Of a stretch of 64,000 bases of DNA, positions 55,326-63,910 are shown piece by piece (position 1 is the stretch's first letter; the number at the start of each line of letters is the position of its first letter). This DNA is from JAFGXT01 sp963677165 (GTDB taxonomy: Bacteria; Verrucomicrobiota; Lentisphaeria; Victivallales; SZUA-371), in contig CAXXSX010000002.1 in the NCBI GenBank assembly GCA_963677165.2, positions 1,674,001 through 1,738,000 on the forward strand, in the 5' to 3' direction. The position numbers were made by a program, and so were the translations under genes. The notes below the pieces were generated by a model. It was not told the DNA's origin. It did not search any database and saw only the letters and a program-made list of their open reading frames with translations.

Positions 55326-56228
55326 TTATTTTGTATTGAAGCCGGCTTTAATTTCAAGAGTCATTTTTTTAATCAAAGCCGGAATATTTTCTTCCAGCAC
55401 ATTGACCGACATGACATGTCCGCCAATCGCTTTTGCCACGGTTCTGGCGCTGTCGGTATTAAACTGCGGCTGAACAAAAATCATTTTTACTTTATCTTTT
55501 TTTGCTTCAGAAATCAATGCCATCAACTGTTTTGGTGTTGGATTTTTTCCTTCAACTTCAATTGCTTCCTGTTCCATGCCGTAAAGATCGGTAAAGTAGC
55601 CGAAAGCCGGATGATAAACGAAAATGGTACGTCCTTTGAACGGTTTGAGTGTTGCAGCCACGAATTTATTGAGGTTTTCCAGTTCAGTAGAAAGTTTTTT
55701 GTAGTTTTTGTCCAGTACGGCTTTATCGCCGGGAAGAACAACTTTTAACGCTTTGTAGGCATTTTCAGCCATAATTGCCAGGTTGACCGGAGACATCCAT
55801 ACATGAGGATCCAAACCATTTTCGCCATGGTGGTGATGGTGATGTTCGGCTTTCTCGTGGTGATCGGCATGGTGGTGGTGCTCTTCTCCTTCACCTTTCA
55901 TTTTTCTGTATTTGATGCCTGTTGTCATATCGATAAACTGGCATTTTGAATTACCTTTGATCTTGGTAACCAGCCGCTTTTCAAATGGCATCCCTACAGT
56001 AAAATAGAGTCTGCTTTGGGCCAGTCCGATCACCTGCTGCGGGGTCGGAGCATAATCGTGCGGGTCTTTTCCCGCCGGAACCATGGTGTTAACATTAACC
56101 AGGCTTCCACCTAGTTGTTCCACGAGCCAGGCTTGTGGTGGAATTGATACGGTAACTTTCAGCGGTGCGGCGTAAATGGCGGTTGCTGAAATGAACATTA
56201 ATGCAAATAAAGCGAATACTCTTTTCAT
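55326..56228 (-). CDS. znuA: Zinc ABC transporter substrate-binding protein
   Basis: A 300-residue cluster A-I periplasmic binding protein with a signal peptide (residues 1-21, ending ATAIYAA). Metal-binding His occur in GKDPHDYAPTP, DPHVWMSP and VYHPAFGYF, with Asp in the last part. Between the first two lies a His-rich loop (about 118-137, with HHHHADHH and EHHHHHH), a zinc-specific mark of ZnuA. AAGGGAA precedes the ATG. Confidence 0.95.
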   Translation of the reverse strand: MKRVFALFALMFISATAIYAAPLKVTVSIPPQAWLVEQLGGSLVNVNTMVPAGKDPHDYAPTPQQVIGLAQSRLYFTVGMPFEKRLVTKIKGNSKCQFIDMTTGIKYRKMKGEGEEHHHHADHHEKAEHHHHHHGENGLDPHVWMSPVNLAIMAENAYKALKVVLPGDKAVLDKNYKKLSTELENLNKFVAATLKPFKGRTIFVYHPAFGYFTDLYGMEQEAIEVEGKNPTPKQLMALISEAKKDKVKMIFVQPQFNTDSARTVAKAIGGHVMSVNVLEENIPALIKKMTLEIKAGFNTK

Positions 56229-56256
56229 TGTTTGATTCCCTTAATTTCTGAATTTA

Positions 56257-56553
56257 TTATTTTTGATGAACCTCTTTATTCTCGTCCAGCTTTTTAGGAT
56301 TATTTGGACAGGAAATAATCAGAGCGTTACAATTTTCACATGTTTCCATGTGATGAGATTTCGAGAAATGGTTCCAGTGTTTCTGCTGCGAAGCGGTAAG
56401 CTTTCCGGTTCCTTTGCATAGAGGGCAGGTGTTGTCCAGAGCAGCCAGAATCGCGGCACGAATAAAGCCGGAACGATTTTCTATTCCCTTCATCGCTTCA
56501 AGCAGGTCCGCGTCGGCTTTGAAGGTAATGACGTCGCTTTTCTTGTGAGTCAT
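56257..56553 (-). CDS. Ribbon-helix-helix protein with Cys/His metal-binding region
   Basis: A 98-residue protein, first gene of the zinc-transport operon. Residues 6-38 are ribbon-helix-helix-like (DVITFKADADLLEAMKGI, then NRSGFIRAAILAAL). Then come C43-x-x-C46, H59, H62, H67, H68, C72-x-x-C75 and C82, a cluster able to bind zinc. The layout and position 28 bases before znuA suggest a zinc-responsive repressor of its own operon, functionally like Zur or NikR but a different architecture. I do not know an established name for it. GGAGG lies eight bases before the ATG. Confidence 0.8.
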   Translation of the reverse strand: MTHKKSDVITFKADADLLEAMKGIENRSGFIRAAILAALDNTCPLCKGTGKLTASQQKHWNHFSKSHHMETCENCNALIISCPNNPKKLDENKEVHQK

Positions 56554-56601
56554 GATAAAATACCTCCATGAAATATATTGATTTGTCCGGATACTTTAAA
56601 C

Positions 56602-56629
56602 AATATAGCGTATTACTTTTTATTATCAA
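56602..56629 (-). promoter_or_regulatory. Promoter of the zinc operon
   Basis: On the minus strand TTGATA (56629-56624), 16-base spacer, TATATT (56607-56602). An ATAC-N15-GTAT inverted pair overlaps the -10 and is a weak operator candidate. Confidence 0.55.
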
Positions 56630-56738
56630 CCGGTAGTTCCTGATTAACTTGTGAAAATCTGTAACCTGGTAATATCTGATTGCTATTTGAGAAATCAGGT
56701 ATAAATTAACCGCAAAATCAATTATAACTGGAAAGAAA

Positions 56739-57947
56739 ATGAACAAGTTCAACGCAGTAATCTGCCGTTATCATGAAATAGCCATCAAGGGCGCGAACCG
56801 TAGTATGTTCGAGCAGAAGATGATCAATAATTTAAAGTATCTGCTGAGAAATATCACCGATACGAAAATCAAACGTACCCGTGGGCGAATCTGGATTCAG
56901 CACAGCGATAATTCGGCGTTTACGGATGAAGAGCTTTTAGAGCTTCACGAGCAGATGAAAAAGGCGTTTGGGCTGGAATCCTATTCCCCGGTGATTATGT
57001 GTACCCCCGATATTACCGAACTCGAACAGGCTGTCGCTGGCAGTTGTCGGGAATATTTCGATGCACTTTTTGAAAAACAGAAGGTCGTTTCATTCAGAAT
57101 CCGGGCCCGACGTTCCGACAAAAACTTTCCCATGCGCTCGAAAGAAGTGGAAATCGCCCTGGCAAAAATTGTTGGTTCCAATTATGACTACGATTCACTG
57201 AATATTAACCTTGAAGATGATGCGGATGTGACTGTCGGCTGCGAAATCCGTGAGGAATTCGCGTTTATTTTCTACGGCTCTTACCGCTGTCCCGGAGGTT
57301 TGCCGGTCGGCTCGAACTCACCGGTAATGGCCCTGCTGTCGGGTGGGATCGACTCTCCGGTTGCCTGCTACATGCTGATGCGGCGCGGATGCCATGTTGA
57401 TTACATAACCTTTAACAGCGATCCGTATACTCCGCCTGAAACAACCGATAAGGTTCGCCGTATGGGCGAAAAATTAAACGAGTTCCAGCAGCCGGGAAAA
57501 CTTTACAGCTGTAACCTGGCGGAAATTCAGAAGCTGATCCGTGACAACTGTCGTCCTGAATTTCGTACAGTACTATATCGCCGAATGATGCTGCGTATTT
57601 CCCAGATGATCGCGAAACGCAACGGTAATCTGGCGCTTTTGACCGGGGATTCCGTAGGACAGGTGGCAAGCCAGACGATTATCAACATGAGTACCATCGA
57701 TGCCGCGACCGACATGCTGGTACTGCGTCCGCTGGTTGGTATCGATAAAAATGAAACGATCACGATGGCGCGTGAAATCGGCACATTTGATATCTCGAAT
57801 GAGCAGGTACCTGACAGTTGTACGGTGTTTGCGCCAAAATCGCCTTCGACCCGCGCTCCGCTGGATCGGGTTATCGCCGAGGAGGAACGGATGGAAAACT
57901 GGCAGGAAGTAATTGAGCAAATCGTTGAAAATGCAGTGATTTATTAA
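56739..57947 (+). CDS. thiI: tRNA 4-thiouridine synthase ThiI
   Basis: A 402-residue enzyme that adenylates U8 of tRNA and transfers sulfur to make s4U; it can also serve thiazole synthesis. The order is NFLD/THUMP domains (about 1-170: VICRYHEIAIKGANRSMFE, then RRSDKNFPMRSKEVE) and a PP-loop ATPase (ALLSGGIDSPVACYMLMRRG near 195). The rhodanese domain found at the end of the E. coli protein is absent, so sulfur must come from another carrier, as in Bacillus-type ThiI. It is divergent from the zinc operon. Confidence 0.96.
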   Translation: MNKFNAVICRYHEIAIKGANRSMFEQKMINNLKYLLRNITDTKIKRTRGRIWIQHSDNSAFTDEELLELHEQMKKAFGLESYSPVIMCTPDITELEQAVAGSCREYFDALFEKQKVVSFRIRARRSDKNFPMRSKEVEIALAKIVGSNYDYDSLNINLEDDADVTVGCEIREEFAFIFYGSYRCPGGLPVGSNSPVMALLSGGIDSPVACYMLMRRGCHVDYITFNSDPYTPPETTDKVRRMGEKLNEFQQPGKLYSCNLAEIQKLIRDNCRPEFRTVLYRRMMLRISQMIAKRNGNLALLTGDSVGQVASQTIINMSTIDAATDMLVLRPLVGIDKNETITMAREIGTFDISNEQVPDSCTVFAPKSPSTRAPLDRVIAEEERMENWQEVIEQIVENAVIY

Positions 57948-58106
57948 AAACGTAACAATTAATAAAATGATATTTAATCACAATAGCATATAATCTTTAT
58001 AAGGATTTCATTTTACTTTTATATTTACCGATGAAAAAATTTGCTTTTTAGTATATTCAGTTTAGATTATTTGCATTGATGAAAAAGAATTAACCAGGAG
58101 ACGGAT

Positions 58107-58592
58107 ATGCCGAAAATAGTCTGCTTGAGCGGTGCCAACGCAGATTATGAATACGAATTGCCTGAAGAGGGTAATTTCGAAGTAACCTTGGGTCGCAGTG
58201 ACGAAAATGACATTTGCGTAATGGACCGAAAATCCTCACGTTTTCATTGCAAGATTGTTTTTAATGAAAACGGAATCGCACTTGAAGATCTGGGCAGTAC
58301 CAATGGGGTTTATTTGAATAATGAACCTGTTACCGGGACTGTTTCAATGGATTTTGGCGACTTGGTCGGAATAGGTGAAACTGTCTTTGCGTTATTGCAT
58401 AATGGAAACGGTGCGGAAGTCCCCGACGGCTATGATAGTAATTCAAGTGTTATTTTTTCAAAACGTGATAAAGGGAAAACCCAGCGTTTTGAAGTAACCA
58501 AAACTACTACCTTTCGGAAGATGAAAACCGAACAGGCCGGTCATAAAATGGGTTTTTTATCGTTTTTCGAAAAAAAGGAGCTGGACGAATAG
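58107..58592 (+). CDS. FHA-domain protein
   Basis: A 161-residue protein with one forkhead-associated domain (about 25-95) that binds phosphothreonine. Key residues are kept: G29-R30-S31, S44-R45-x-H47, and the GSTNG at 63-67 (EDLGSTNGVYL). The rest (about 110-161) is basic and rich in Thr, with no known domain; TKTTTFRKMKT could be a kinase target. The partner kinase is not in the window. AGGAG precedes the ATG. It is followed by a foldback and then the oxoacid oxidoreductase genes. Confidence 0.9.
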   Translation: MPKIVCLSGANADYEYELPEEGNFEVTLGRSDENDICVMDRKSSRFHCKIVFNENGIALEDLGSTNGVYLNNEPVTGTVSMDFGDLVGIGETVFALLHNGNGAEVPDGYDSNSSVIFSKRDKGKTQRFEVTKTTTFRKMKTEQAGHKMGFLSFFEKKELDE

Positions 58593-58665
58593 CTGCTTGA
58601 GCCGCTCCATTTAATAAATTATTCTGGTTTTGTGAACCGGAATTATATTATTTCAGGATAAAAAA

Positions 58666-58896
58666 ATGTCCACCAGAAAAAAAAATATTGTTGTTATCGA
58701 AACGGATGAATGCAAGGGCTGTGAGCGTTGCATTAATGCTTGCCCGAAATCAGTGCTTGAATTATCCACAGAGTTGAATAAATACGGATATCCGTATGCA
58801 TTTTATACCGGCGACGGCTGTATTGGCTGCGGTTCCTGTTTTTACACCTGTCCCGAACCCGGAGCGGTAACTATAATAGAGGAAGAAGAAGATTGA
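58666..58896 (+). CDS. 2-oxoacid:ferredoxin oxidoreductase, ferredoxin-like delta subunit
   Basis: A 76-residue protein with two 4Fe-4S clusters: C16-x2-C19-x2-C22-x3-C26 and C52-x2-C55-x2-C58-x3-C62 (GCIGCGSCFYTCPEPGA). It carries electrons from the thiamine subunit to ferredoxin. Its stop overlaps the TTG start of the alpha subunit, so it belongs to the same complex (KorD/VorD type). Confidence 0.93.
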   Translation: MSTRKKNIVVIETDECKGCERCINACPKSVLELSTELNKYGYPYAFYTGDGCIGCGSCFYTCPEPGAVTIIEEEED

Positions 58897-59981
58897 GTTC
58901 CAGTGATATAAAATATACCAGCAAGATTTTGCTGAAAGGTAATGATGCCGCAGTATACGGAGCATTACTGGCGGGATGTGAGTGTTTCTTCGGATACCCG
59001 ATTACCCCGGCCAGTGAAATTGCTGAGTCCGCGGCTCTGTTATTTCCAAGACTTAACCGTACTTTCGTGCAAGCTGAATCGGAACTTGCCGCCATTAATA
59101 TGGTGATGGGTGCGTCTGCTGCCGGTAAACGGACCATGACCGCGTCTTCCGGCCTCGGAATCAGCTTAAAGCAGGAAGGCGTATCCTACCTTGCCACGAG
59201 TGAACTGCCTTCGGTGATCGTTGACATTATGCGCGGCGGCCCCGGCCTTGGAAATATCGGCCCCGAACAGAGTGATTACAACCAGGTGGTAAAAGGTGGC
59301 GGACACGGCAGTTATCGCTGTATTGTCCTGTCCCCGAACTCTTCCCAGGAAATGTGCGATTTTACCATGGAAGCTTTTGATCTGGCGGAGAAATACCGGA
59401 TTCCGGTTTATGTGCTTACTGATGGCGTCGTTGGACAAATGCTTGAATCTCTGCGTCTGCCGGAACCGAAACCGCAGCGTCCGCTCCCGGAATGGGCCTT
59501 GAACGGACAGGTGAACGAACGCAGCAATTATATCACTTCGATTTTCCTTGAATACGACGAACTGGAAAAGGTTAATCAGAAGCTGATTGATAAATATAAA
59601 CTGATTGAGGAAAACGAACAGCGCAGCGAAGATTATATGGTTGATGACGCTGATACCGTCATTATCGCATACGGAATCGTCAGCCGTCTTGCCAGAACCG
59701 CAATCGATCGACTGCGCGCCGAAGGTTTAAAGGTCGGTCTGGTTCGCCCGAAAGCTCTCTTCCCGTTCCCGAAAAAGTCGATTCTCCGGGCGGCGAAAAC
59801 AGCAAAAAATTTATTGTGTATCGAAATGAGCAATGGTCAGATGGTCGATGACGTCAAGCTGACTGTTAACTGCAGTATCCCGGTACATTTTTACAATCGC
59901 ATGGGAGGCAATATCCCATCGGTTTATGAAATCATTGACAAATGCCACGAAATCAACAGAGGAACAAGTACTCCCTGGTAA
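58893..59981 (+). CDS. 2-oxoacid:ferredoxin oxidoreductase, alpha subunit
   Basis: A 362-residue alpha subunit (KorA/VorB type). It has LAGCECFFGYPITPASEIAE, TASSGLGISLKQEGVSYLATSELPSVIV and the PGLGNIGPEQSDYNQ loop near residues 110-125. TTG at 58893 overlaps the delta gene's stop and follows GAGGAAG; no ATG is available near. It decarboxylates a 2-oxoacid with CoA; whether 2-oxoglutarate or branched-chain 2-oxoacids cannot be decided here. Confidence 0.92.
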   Translation: MSSSDIKYTSKILLKGNDAAVYGALLAGCECFFGYPITPASEIAESAALLFPRLNRTFVQAESELAAINMVMGASAAGKRTMTASSGLGISLKQEGVSYLATSELPSVIVDIMRGGPGLGNIGPEQSDYNQVVKGGGHGSYRCIVLSPNSSQEMCDFTMEAFDLAEKYRIPVYVLTDGVVGQMLESLRLPEPKPQRPLPEWALNGQVNERSNYITSIFLEYDELEKVNQKLIDKYKLIEENEQRSEDYMVDDADTVIIAYGIVSRLARTAIDRLRAEGLKVGLVRPKALFPFPKKSILRAAKTAKNLLCIEMSNGQMVDDVKLTVNCSIPVHFYNRMGGNIPSVYEIIDKCHEINRGTSTPW

Positions 59982-60008
59982 AAAATCGGAACTTGTTTTC
60001 AGGTAGAG

Positions 60009-61496
60009 ATGACAAAAAAAATAAAATATCAGAAGCCCAAAGGTTTTTTTGACGTATTTGAACGGCGTCCGGGCAGCATCAAGAAAAATATGCACTATTG
60101 TCCGGGATGCGGACACGGTATTCTACACAAGCTTATCGCCGAAGCCGTGGTTGATCTTGACATTCAGGACGATACCATATTTATCTGTCCGGTTGGTTGC
60201 TCTGTATTCGGCTACTACTATTTTGACGTCGGCGGCATCTCCGTTCCGCACGGTCGGGCGCCCGCGGTCGCGACCGGACTGGTCCGGGCCAATCCCGACA
60301 GCATGGTAATCTCCTATCAGGGGGACGGTGACCTTGGCGCAATTGGATTTAACAACTTTATTCAGGCCGCCAACCGCGGAGAAAACATTACCGTATGCTT
60401 TGTGAATAACGCCATTTACGGTATGACCGGCGGTCAGATGGCTCCGACAACGCTGTTGGGGCAGGAAACCCAGACCTCTCCATACGGCCGTTCACCGTTC
60501 AACGAAGGTTATCCGCTGAAAGTATGTGAGATGGTAGCTGCGCTGGATTCTCCGGTGTATGTTGAACGCGTAGCGCTGAGTACGCCGAAAAATATCATGC
60601 AGGCGCGAAAAGCTCTCCGTAAAGGTTTTACCAACATGAAAAACCGTAAAGGTTTTTCTTTGATTGAATTCCTTTCCGGATGTCCGGTCAATATGAAAAT
60701 GAACGCTAAAGATATGAATCATTTCATTGATAATGAAATGACAGAATACTTCCCGCTGGGATGTTTCAAGGACATTGCGGAAAAACGTGAAGCCATTGTC
60801 AGACCTAAACCGATTTTCGATCCGGAAAAAGTCCGTGAAGGTCTTTATCCGGTAAAAAGTGAGATTGGTAAAAGCGATGACTTCCGCAATCCGTCGAAAG
60901 TATTTGAAAAAGAACGCAGAATTAAAATCGCCGGATTTGGCGGACAAGGCGTTCTCAGTCTTGGACTGATGATCGCATCAATGGGAAAACTGCGTAACTT
61001 TAATGTTACCTGGCTGCCCTCATACGGTCCTGAAATGCGCGGTGGTACCGCAAACTGTTCTGTGGTTCTCAACCGCAAGCAGGTAGGTTCCCCGATCATT
61101 GACGACGCAATTAATCTGCTGATTGTAATGAACCAGCCGTCAATGGACAAATTTCTGCCGAAACTGAAGGAAAATGGCGTGCTGTTATATGACAGTTCCG
61201 TAATTGATCCGCCTGAATGCACGCCCGATAAGAAAGTTTTTGCGATCAAAGCATCTGATATTGCTAATGAGATCGGAAATATTCGCTATGCCAACTCAGT
61301 CATTCTCGGAGCGCTGTCTCTTGCGCTTGATGAACATTATCTTGAAGGTAGTGACAAGCAGGACTTCGACTGTGTGTTTGAAGAAGCTATTATTGAACGC
61401 TTCTCGCGTAAACCCGGCGTGGTCGATCTTAACATCAAGGCATTCCGTGCTGGTAAGGAAGCCGTCAAGGAAACTTTTGAGCACAGGAATCAGTAA
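60009..61496 (+). CDS. 2-oxoacid:ferredoxin oxidoreductase, fused beta and gamma subunits
   Basis: A 495-residue fusion. Residues about 1-285 are the thiamine-diphosphate beta subunit (NMHYCPGCGHGILHKL, ICPVGCSVFGYYYFD, and GDGDLGAIGFNNFIQAANRGENITVCFVNN, the TPP/Mg motif GDG-N30-N). Residues about 300-495 are the gamma subunit (IAGFGGQGVLSLGLMIASMG, then WLPSYGPEMRGGTANCSVVL). In most related enzymes these are separate genes. The two-base gap to hisF suggests read-through. Confidence 0.92.
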   Translation: MTKKIKYQKPKGFFDVFERRPGSIKKNMHYCPGCGHGILHKLIAEAVVDLDIQDDTIFICPVGCSVFGYYYFDVGGISVPHGRAPAVATGLVRANPDSMVISYQGDGDLGAIGFNNFIQAANRGENITVCFVNNAIYGMTGGQMAPTTLLGQETQTSPYGRSPFNEGYPLKVCEMVAALDSPVYVERVALSTPKNIMQARKALRKGFTNMKNRKGFSLIEFLSGCPVNMKMNAKDMNHFIDNEMTEYFPLGCFKDIAEKREAIVRPKPIFDPEKVREGLYPVKSEIGKSDDFRNPSKVFEKERRIKIAGFGGQGVLSLGLMIASMGKLRNFNVTWLPSYGPEMRGGTANCSVVLNRKQVGSPIIDDAINLLIVMNQPSMDKFLPKLKENGVLLYDSSVIDPPECTPDKKVFAIKASDIANEIGNIRYANSVILGALSLALDEHYLEGSDKQDFDCVFEEAIIERFSRKPGVVDLNIKAFRAGKEAVKETFEHRNQ

Positions 61497-61498
61497 TT

Positions 61499-62263
61499 AT
61501 GCTTGCGAAACGTATTATCCCCTGCCTGGATGTAACCGGAGGCCGTGTCGTCAAAGGCGTTAACTTTGTCGATCTGGTTGATGCCGGGGATCCGGTGGAA
61601 GCCGCTATCGAATATAACCGCCAGGGAGCCGACGAACTTGTTTTTCTCGATATTACCGCCACCAGCGACAATCGCGAAACCATGCATGATGTTGTGAGAC
61701 GTACTGCCGAACAGGTATTTATTCCCCTTACCGTTGGCGGTGGAATCCGCGAAATCAAAGATATGCGCCTTATGCTTAATTCAGGCGCCGACAAGGTATC
61801 ATTGAACAGCGCGGCGGTAAAAAATCCCGATATCATCCGCGCCGGAGCCGAACGCTTCGGAAGTCAGTTCATTGTACTGGCAATTGATGCCAGACGGGTA
61901 CCGGGTCAGCCGGGCAAATGGGAAGTTTATACCCATGGCGGCAGAAAACCGACCGGTATTGACGCGATTGAATGGGCTTGCCAGGGAGTTGAACTTGGAG
62001 CCGGAGAAATCCTGCTGACCAGTATGGATTGCGACGGCACCAAAGACGGTTACGATTGTGAACTGACCCGTGCGATATCTGAAAAAGTATCTGTACCTGT
62101 AATTGCTTCCGGCGGCGCCGGTACGCTTGACCATCTGGTGGAAGTGCTGAACAAAGGCAAAGCCGATGCGGTACTAGCTGCCAGTATCTTCCATTTTGGA
62201 ACCTATACCGTTCCACAAGCCAAAGAATTTTTGAAACAACACAATATTCCGGTGCGGGAATAA
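61499..62263 (+). CDS. hisF: Imidazole glycerol phosphate synthase, cyclase subunit
   Basis: Sixth step of histidine synthesis: uses ammonia from HisH to form IGP and AICAR. The 254-residue TIM barrel has D11 (CLDVTGGRVVKG), the PLTVGGGIREIKDM phosphate site, D130-region VLAIDARRVPG, and IASGGAGTLDHLVEVL. All are typical of HisF. hisH and other his genes are not beside it; instead it follows the oxoacid oxidoreductase by two bases. Confidence 0.96.
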   Translation: MLAKRIIPCLDVTGGRVVKGVNFVDLVDAGDPVEAAIEYNRQGADELVFLDITATSDNRETMHDVVRRTAEQVFIPLTVGGGIREIKDMRLMLNSGADKVSLNSAAVKNPDIIRAGAERFGSQFIVLAIDARRVPGQPGKWEVYTHGGRKPTGIDAIEWACQGVELGAGEILLTSMDCDGTKDGYDCELTRAISEKVSVPVIASGGAGTLDHLVEVLNKGKADAVLAASIFHFGTYTVPQAKEFLKQHNIPVRE

Positions 62264-62342
62264 TTTCCCCGGCTTCTATCTGTATAGGCCGCTTCCTGCC
62301 GGTAATTAATATATTTATATAACATCAAGGATATATCACGCA

Positions 62343-63680
62343 ATGAGCAACAAAGAATTTGAAGAAGCAAGTTTAAAATATCATGCCGAGCCGCTGCCCG
62401 GCAAAATTACCATGATTTCCAGTAAGCCCTGTGAAACTCAGGCCGACCTGTCCATGGCATATACGCCGGGCGTTGCGATTCCCTGCCTGAAAATCAAGGA
62501 TAATCCGGCGGACAGTTGGAAATATACCGCCAGAGCCAACACCGTAGCGGTCGTCAGTGACGGAACCGCAGTCCTCGGCCTTGGCAACATCGGCCCGGAA
62601 GCCGGTATGCCGGTCATGGAAGGAAAAGCCGTACTGTTTAAAGAGTTTGCCGGAATCGATACCATTCCGCTTTGCTTAACCAACGTATTTGATGAAAACG
62701 GTCGTACCGATGCTGACGCGATTATCGAAACCGTTCAGCGTCTTGAACCATCATTCGGCGGCATCAATCTGGAAGACATCGGCGCTCCGGCCTGCTTCAA
62801 AATCGAGCAGACTCTGAAGAAAACCATGTCTATTCCGGTATTTCACGATGATCAGCACGGCACCGCGATTATTTCCATGTCAGGAATTATCAATGCCCTG
62901 CGTATGGTCAACAAAAAAATTGAAGACTGCCGCTTCGTGGTAAATGGCGCCGGTGCCGCCGGTATTGCCTGCTCTGAATTCTATATTTCTGCCGGAGCAA
63001 AACGTGAAAACTTTATGATGTGTGACTCAAAGGGCGTGATCTACAAGGGACGTACCGAAAGCATGACTCCCGAAAAAGAAAGATTTGCCGCCGATACTTC
63101 CTGTCGTACGCTGGCAGATGCCATGAAAGGCGCTGATTTGTTCCTCGGCGTATCTGTCGGTAACATCGTTACCAAGGAAATGGTTAAATCAATGGCTCCG
63201 AACGCGATTCTGTTTGCCATGGCTAACCCTACACCGGAAATTTTCCCGCAGGACGCTATGGACGCCGGTGCCGCGGTCGTCGGAACCGGACGTACCGACT
63301 TCCCGAACCAGGTGAACAACGTACTTGGCTTCCCGGGTATCTTTCGTGGCGCGCTTGACGTACGCGCTTCCGATATCAATGAGGACATGAAACTGGCGGC
63401 CTCCAAAGCGCTGGCGGAAATCGTTACTGAAAAGACTCCCGACGATGTTTATAAGATTCTTAAGAAAGCATATCCGCAGGATGCAGCCAACGGCATGTTC
63501 GATGGTGAATGTCCGCTGAGTAGCTCTTATGTAATTCCGAAACCGTTTGATCCGCGTGTGGTTCCTAGAGTAGCCCGTTATGTTGCCGAAGCGGCAATGA
63601 AAAGCGGAGTAGCTCAGATTGAGCTCGACGACCTGGAAGCATACGAACAGGAACTCCTTGATATTTTGAAAAAACGTTAA
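62343..63680 (+). CDS. Malic enzyme (NAD(P)-dependent, short form)
   Basis: A 445-residue enzyme decarboxylating malate to pyruvate with reduction of NAD(P). Features are YTPGVAIPCL, the metal and substrate region VFDENGRTDAD then EDIGAPACFKIE, the catalytic HDDQHGTAIISMSG, and the nucleotide loop VVNGAGAAGIAC. The PTA-like C-terminal domain of long MaeB enzymes is absent. AAGGA precedes the ATG at a long distance. With the ferredoxin oxidoreductase upstream it fits anaerobic central carbon metabolism. Confidence 0.95.
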   Translation: MSNKEFEEASLKYHAEPLPGKITMISSKPCETQADLSMAYTPGVAIPCLKIKDNPADSWKYTARANTVAVVSDGTAVLGLGNIGPEAGMPVMEGKAVLFKEFAGIDTIPLCLTNVFDENGRTDADAIIETVQRLEPSFGGINLEDIGAPACFKIEQTLKKTMSIPVFHDDQHGTAIISMSGIINALRMVNKKIEDCRFVVNGAGAAGIACSEFYISAGAKRENFMMCDSKGVIYKGRTESMTPEKERFAADTSCRTLADAMKGADLFLGVSVGNIVTKEMVKSMAPNAILFAMANPTPEIFPQDAMDAGAAVVGTGRTDFPNQVNNVLGFPGIFRGALDVRASDINEDMKLAASKALAEIVTEKTPDDVYKILKKAYPQDAANGMFDGECPLSSSYVIPKPFDPRVVPRVARYVAEAAMKSGVAQIELDDLEAYEQELLDILKKR

Positions 63681-63693
63681 GTTAAAAAAGAAA

Positions 63694-63910
63694 GGCTGCG
63701 AAGCAGTAATAACTCAACCGGCAGTGCCGGGACGCAGTCCAGCGGGCGGATTCCGCTGGTCGGCGCAGCCGAAATCCTTCACCTGCAACTTAGATATTAT
63801 CGCAAACGATTAACACGTCAGCAATATTTTCCTAAGCGAGCGAAGCAATGCGAAAGGAAAATATTGCGACACAATCTTCTCCCCCGACTGACTGTCGCAG
63901 CCGAAATCCC
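63694..63910. repeat. Cluster of foldback repeats after the malic enzyme gene
   Basis: GGCTGCG (63694-63700) pairs with CGCAGCC (63764-63770), enclosing CCGGCAGTGCCGG and CCAGCGG...CCGCTGG. Then a perfect 13-pair stem: GCAATATTTTCCT (63821-63833) with AGGAAAATATTGC (63855-63867). CGCAGCCGAAATCC occurs twice (63764 and near 63896) and resembles the arms at 21002/21108. Beyond it, to 64000, are short TTAATTCTTAATT repeats and no visible gene. Confidence 0.75.
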
